8,142 bases of DNA from an uncultured Clostridium sp. (lineage in GTDB: Bacteria; Bacillota; Clostridia; TANB77; CAG-508). Where the stretch lies: contig CAMCHB010000047.1 of assembly GCA_945874585.1 (NCBI GenBank), forward strand, positions 1 through 8,142. Reading direction: 5' to 3'. Shown here in pieces: positions 5,920 through 8,142 of this stretch; within the stretch, counting starts at the first letter, position 1; the number at the start of each line of letters is the position of its first letter. The position numbers and the translations under genes are program-made. The notes below the pieces were generated by a model that worked only from the letters and a program-made list of their open reading frames with translations, was not told the origin of the DNA and searched no databases.

Positions 5920-6681
5920 ATGAAGGTTTTAATAACAGGTGCTTCTTCTGGAATTGGAAGAGATATGGCAAGAGCTTTTGCCAAAAGAGGCTATGATTTG
6001 GTATTGGTGGCCAGAAGCAAGGAAAGATTGCTACATGTGCAAGAAGAATTGAATCAACAGGTAAAGGTAGAAATAGCGGTCTGCGATGTATCTAAAACAG
6101 AAAATTGTATCCAATTACATCAACAGTATCCTGCTATTGATATTTTGGTAAATAATGCAGGATTTGGAGATTGTGGCGAGTTTACCCAAACCGATTTACA
6201 AAAGGAATTGGATATGATTGATACGAATATAAGGGCTTATCATATTTTGACAAAATTGTATTTGCAAGATATGGTGGCAAAAAATCATGGAAAAATTTTA
6301 AATGTGGCATCTATTGCAGGCTTTATGCCAGGCCCTTTGATGGCAACGTATTATGCGACAAAGTCTTATGTTGTACGCTTATCTGAGGCTATTCGCCAAG
6401 AACTTTATCAAGCTAGATCTAAGGTGCAAATTAGCATTCTATGCCCAGGACCAGTGGATACACATTTTAATGTAACAGCAAATGTTTTGTTTAAAATTCG
6501 CGAAGCAAACAGTCAAGAAATTGCTGAGTATGCCGTAAAAAAATTATTAAAAGGGAAATTTTATATTGTTCCAAAAATTGAAATTAAAATAGCTAAGTTT
6601 GGTGCTAAGATATTGCCAGATACCTGTCTTAGCCAAATCAATTATAATGTGCAGAAGAGAAAAATTTATCGTCCTGAATAA
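5920..6681 (+). CDS. Classical short-chain dehydrogenase/reductase
   Basis: A 253-residue NAD(P)-dependent oxidoreductase of the classical SDR family (COG0300-like), cytoplasmic, of normal length. The Rossmann cofactor motif TGASSGIG is at 6-13, NNAG at 78-81, and the catalytic tetrad is complete: N103, S131, Y144 and K148 (in SIAG and YYATK contexts). PGPVDT (176-181) follows the active site as expected. The basic residue R32 after the second strand suggests preference for NADP(H). Substrate cannot be told from sequence; relatives reduce keto groups of lipids, sugars or other carbonyls. Starting at 5920 puts the glycine motif at the usual position next to the N-terminus. It is followed after about 90 nt by a small same-strand gene and then a terminator, so the two may be co-transcribed. 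No clear terminator follows this gene itself. I did not find a convincing dedicated promoter. Confidence 0.93.
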   Translation: MKVLITGASSGIGRDMARAFAKRGYDLVLVARSKERLLHVQEELNQQVKVEIAVCDVSKTENCIQLHQQYPAIDILVNNAGFGDCGEFTQTDLQKELDMIDTNIRAYHILTKLYLQDMVAKNHGKILNVASIAGFMPGPLMATYYATKSYVVRLSEAIRQELYQARSKVQISILCPGPVDTHFNVTANVLFKIREANSQEIAEYAVKKLLKGKFYIVPKIEIKIAKFGAKILPDTCLSQINYNVQKRKIYRPE

Positions 6682-6770
6682 AGAGATTAAGCATAATTTC
6701 TACCTTTTTTATGTATAAAAATAAGGAAAATACATATAACAAACATAAGAATCAAAAAAGGGAGGAAATT

Positions 6771-6929
6771 ATGCCAAAAAGAATGTATAAGAGTGAACAA
6801 ACTGACGATTTAAAAGAAGATGCGACACAGTTTGGAGAATTTATTTGTTCTTATTATAAATGGATTCCGCTAACAGAGCAAAAAAAGAAAGCAGAGGAAT
6901 TGTCGAAAATGACAAAGACAAACCAATAG
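6771..6929 (+). CDS. Small hypothetical protein (52 residues)
   Basis: The ATG is preceded by GGGAGG (6760-6765) 5 nt upstream, a strong ribosome binding site, and the stop is followed at once by an intrinsic terminator, so this is very likely a real gene. The product is hydrophilic and highly charged. A lysine-rich start is followed by an acidic stretch with DDLKEDATQF, a short aromatic patch (FICSYYKWIP, about residues 24-33) and a basic helical tail (TEQKKKAEELSK). There is no membrane segment, no signal peptide, and a single Cys. I do not recognise a family. It lies 89 nt after the dehydrogenase and probably shares its transcript. An in-frame ATG at 6711 lacks a ribosome binding site and was not used. 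Confidence 0.75.
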   Translation: MPKRMYKSEQTDDLKEDATQFGEFICSYYKWIPLTEQKKKAEELSKMTKTNQ

Positions 6930-6930
6930 G

Positions 6931-6967
6931 AAAAGAAACCAATTTTGTACGAGATTGGTTTCTTTTT
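6931..6967 (+). terminator. Intrinsic terminator after the 52-residue gene
   Basis: AAAAGAAACCAAT (6931-6943) pairs perfectly with ATTGGTTTCTTTT (6954-6966), with further weak pairs inward, and ends in a T run. It begins 2 nt after the stop codon. The A-rich 5' arm could let it work on the minus strand too, but no minus-strand gene ends here. Confidence 0.93.
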
Positions 6968-6977
6968 GTTGAAACGA

Positions 6978-7006
6978 TTGACAAGGTTAGGGGAAAGAGA
7001 TAAAAT
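6978..7006 (+). promoter_or_regulatory. Sigma-A promoter of the WG-repeat protein gene
   Basis: TTGACA (6978-6983) and TAAAAT (7001-7006) are separated by exactly 17 nt: a perfect -35 and a one-mismatch -10. Transcription should begin near 7013, giving a leader of about 26 nt that holds the ribosome binding site. The preceding terminator makes this an independent transcription unit. Confidence 0.88.
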
Positions 7007-7038
7007 AAAAGGGAATTTATAATAGAGGAGGAAAGTTC

Positions 7039-8142
7039 ATGTATTCTAAAGAAGACATTCGAAATAATCGAGGTATAACCAAAATACAAATTATTATTAT
7101 TGTCGTAGTTGTATTACTACTAATTGGTGCAGGTGTAGCTTTTTTCATTTTAAGTAAGAGCAAAACACCACAACCAATAAATGAACAAGACACAACACAA
7201 GCTTTACAAGACAACGATACAACCATTACGACAGAGGAAAAGAATTATATTAAATATCATTATTTGGACAAAGTTTCCATTTTAGTATCTAATATGTATT
7301 CAACACAAAGTGAGAACACAGTTGAAACTGCACTAAGATTTCTAAAGGATCCAAATACAGAAACAAAAACAACTACACAAACTGGAAATGCTAACACTGT
7401 TCCAGACACAAACATCATTCCAAGTGCAGATGCTAATGCAATTGGTAACACTTCAAATGTTACTAACACAGCCAATACTGCTGGCAATAATGTAGCAAAT
7501 TTATCTAACACAGCTGGTACAAACACAACTATCACGAATAATAATATTGGCCCTATGGCTAATAATACAGTTGCTTCTAATGCAACAGCAGCCAACACAA
7601 CCGATGCCAATACTACAGCTACGGCAGGTGGCAATAATACAAGTAGCAATTTGAATGGTGGTTTAACAACATTAGATATTAATAATCAGAATAGTGCAAA
7701 TGAACAAATTGACAATGTACAAAAGGCAATTTCTGAGTTCACAACAGAGAGTGTAGATAATGTGGGAACCATTATGTCACAATTAAATGCAAATTCTATT
7801 TTACAAGCTTATGTAACCGATATTGTAAGCATCAAAAAAGAAAATGGTGTTTATGATGTTACGTATAAAGTATGTTGGCCAATTGCAGATAATTTAAAAT
7901 ATTACAAAACAATGGATAAGTTAAACACAGCGGCAGTAGATCGTTTGGAATCTACAACAGTAAATGTTAAATTTACCAAAAATACAGATTACCAATATAG
8001 CAAGTATAAAGTTCAATCTATTACAGCTGGCGAGAAAACAACACCAGTATGCTATTATTTATCTTATTCTAATAACAAATGGGGCGTAATTGATGAAAAA
8101 GGTAATGTAATTATTGAAAACAATTACGATTGGATTGATATT
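7039..8142 (+). CDS. Membrane-anchored Asn/Thr-rich protein with WG repeat (3' end missing)
   Basis: The gene is open at the window edge; 368 codons are visible. GAGGAGG ends 7 nt before the ATG. Parts in order are a short charged N-terminus (1-14), one transmembrane helix (about 15-38, with an I/V-rich IIIIVVVVLLLIG core), and a polar spacer and probable helix (about 39-107). A low-complexity linker rich in Asn, Thr and Ala follows (about 108-222), then a globular region with alternating strands (about 223-345). The last stretch, KWGVIDEKGNVIIENNYD (347-364), matches the WG/KWG repeat consensus. Such repeats usually come in tandem, so more should follow. The topology suggests the bulk faces outside. 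The NNRGITKIQ segment before the hydrophobic core recalls the cleavage site of type IV pilin-like signals, but with Gln where Glu is usual. Function unknown. Confidence 0.87.
   Translation, partial: MYSKEDIRNNRGITKIQIIIIVVVVLLLIGAGVAFFILSKSKTPQPINEQDTTQALQDNDTTITTEEKNYIKYHYLDKVSILVSNMYSTQSENTVETALRFLKDPNTETKTTTQTGNANTVPDTNIIPSADANAIGNTSNVTNTANTAGNNVANLSNTAGTNTTITNNNIGPMANNTVASNATAANTTDANTTATAGGNNTSSNLNGGLTTLDINNQNSANEQIDNVQKAISEFTTESVDNVGTIMSQLNANSILQAYVTDIVSIKKENGVYDVTYKVCWPIADNLKYYKTMDKLNTAAVDRLESTTVNVKFTKNTDYQYSKYKVQSITAGEKTTPVCYYLSYSNNKWGVIDEKGNVIIENNYDWIDI
7360..7704 (+). repeat. Asn/Thr/Ala-rich low-complexity linker
   Basis: Residues about 108-222 of the WG-repeat protein consist mostly of N, T, A, G and S, with degenerate units such as NTAGNN, SNTAGT and NTTANT-like words rather than exact tandem copies. 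It separates the membrane-proximal part from the distal domains, as in stalk regions of surface proteins. The many Thr and Ser residues could be glycosylated, but nothing shows that directly. Confidence 0.75.

Noticed and set aside
6841..7226. Two minus-strand open frames (6841-7089 and 7017-7226) over the terminator, promoter and start of the WG-repeat gene
   Set aside because: They overlap well-formed plus-strand signals and genes, and their hydrophobicity reflects antisense reading.
7260..7649. Minus-strand open frame of 129 codons with a hydrophobic product
   Set aside because: It mirrors the Asn/Thr-rich linker: the antisense of AAT/ACA-type codons reads as Val/Leu/Ile. It has no plausible ribosome binding site, and the plus-strand gene has a promoter, a ribosome binding site and a recognisable domain.
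1..8142. CRISPR array, insertion sequence, phage or defence genes
   Set aside because: There are no regularly spaced direct repeats, transposase or integrase motifs, tRNA-adjacent attachment sites, or recognisable defence-protein domains in any frame I examined.

Overview
The window is about 8.1 kb of low-GC DNA. Strong AAAGGAGG-type ribosome binding sites, TTGACA/TATAAT promoters, compact U-rich intrinsic terminators and a bacterial LeuRS of usual Bacillota length all point to a Bacillota (Firmicutes) chromosome, plausibly an anaerobic gut Clostridia or Erysipelotrichia-like lineage. The anaerobic guess rests on the PflX-type radical SAM gene and is inference. The first 46 bases are not biological: they are an Illumina Nextera i5 adapter (end of P5, index, Tn5 mosaic end), so real sequence starts at base 47 and base 47 is a library-fragment or contig end.

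The left half is on the minus strand. Read in the direction of transcription it holds a DUF4153 multi-pass membrane protein (4359 to 2746) with a perfect TTGACA-N17-TATAAT promoter and a very strong terminator. Next comes leuS (2578 to 155) with its own promoter, a short leader hairpin and an intrinsic terminator. Last is the first 14 codons of a gene whose N-terminus matches the Rqc2/RqcH (NFACT) family, cut off by the adapter.

The right half is on the plus strand. A PflX-like radical SAM protein (4530-5426) diverges from the DUF4153 gene. It is followed by a roughly 380-nt stretch upstream of the next gene's terminator that has no convincing protein gene but contains a well-supported 6S RNA (about 5587-5786), recognised from its fold and conserved segments. 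Then come a classical short-chain dehydrogenase (5920-6681), a 52-residue protein of unknown function (6771-6929) with a terminator, and a consensus promoter driving a membrane-anchored, Asn/Thr-rich protein that enters a WG (KWG) repeat just where the window ends.

Most of the content is housekeeping: translation (LeuRS), ribosome-associated quality control (RqcH) and global transcription control (6S RNA). I see no mobile element, CRISPR array, tRNA or defence locus, and no clear sign of a new multi-gene system. The points most worth a second look are the 6S RNA with its tandem terminator-like ends, the tripartite WG-repeat surface protein, the terminator between leuS and the quality-control gene, and the adapter contamination.
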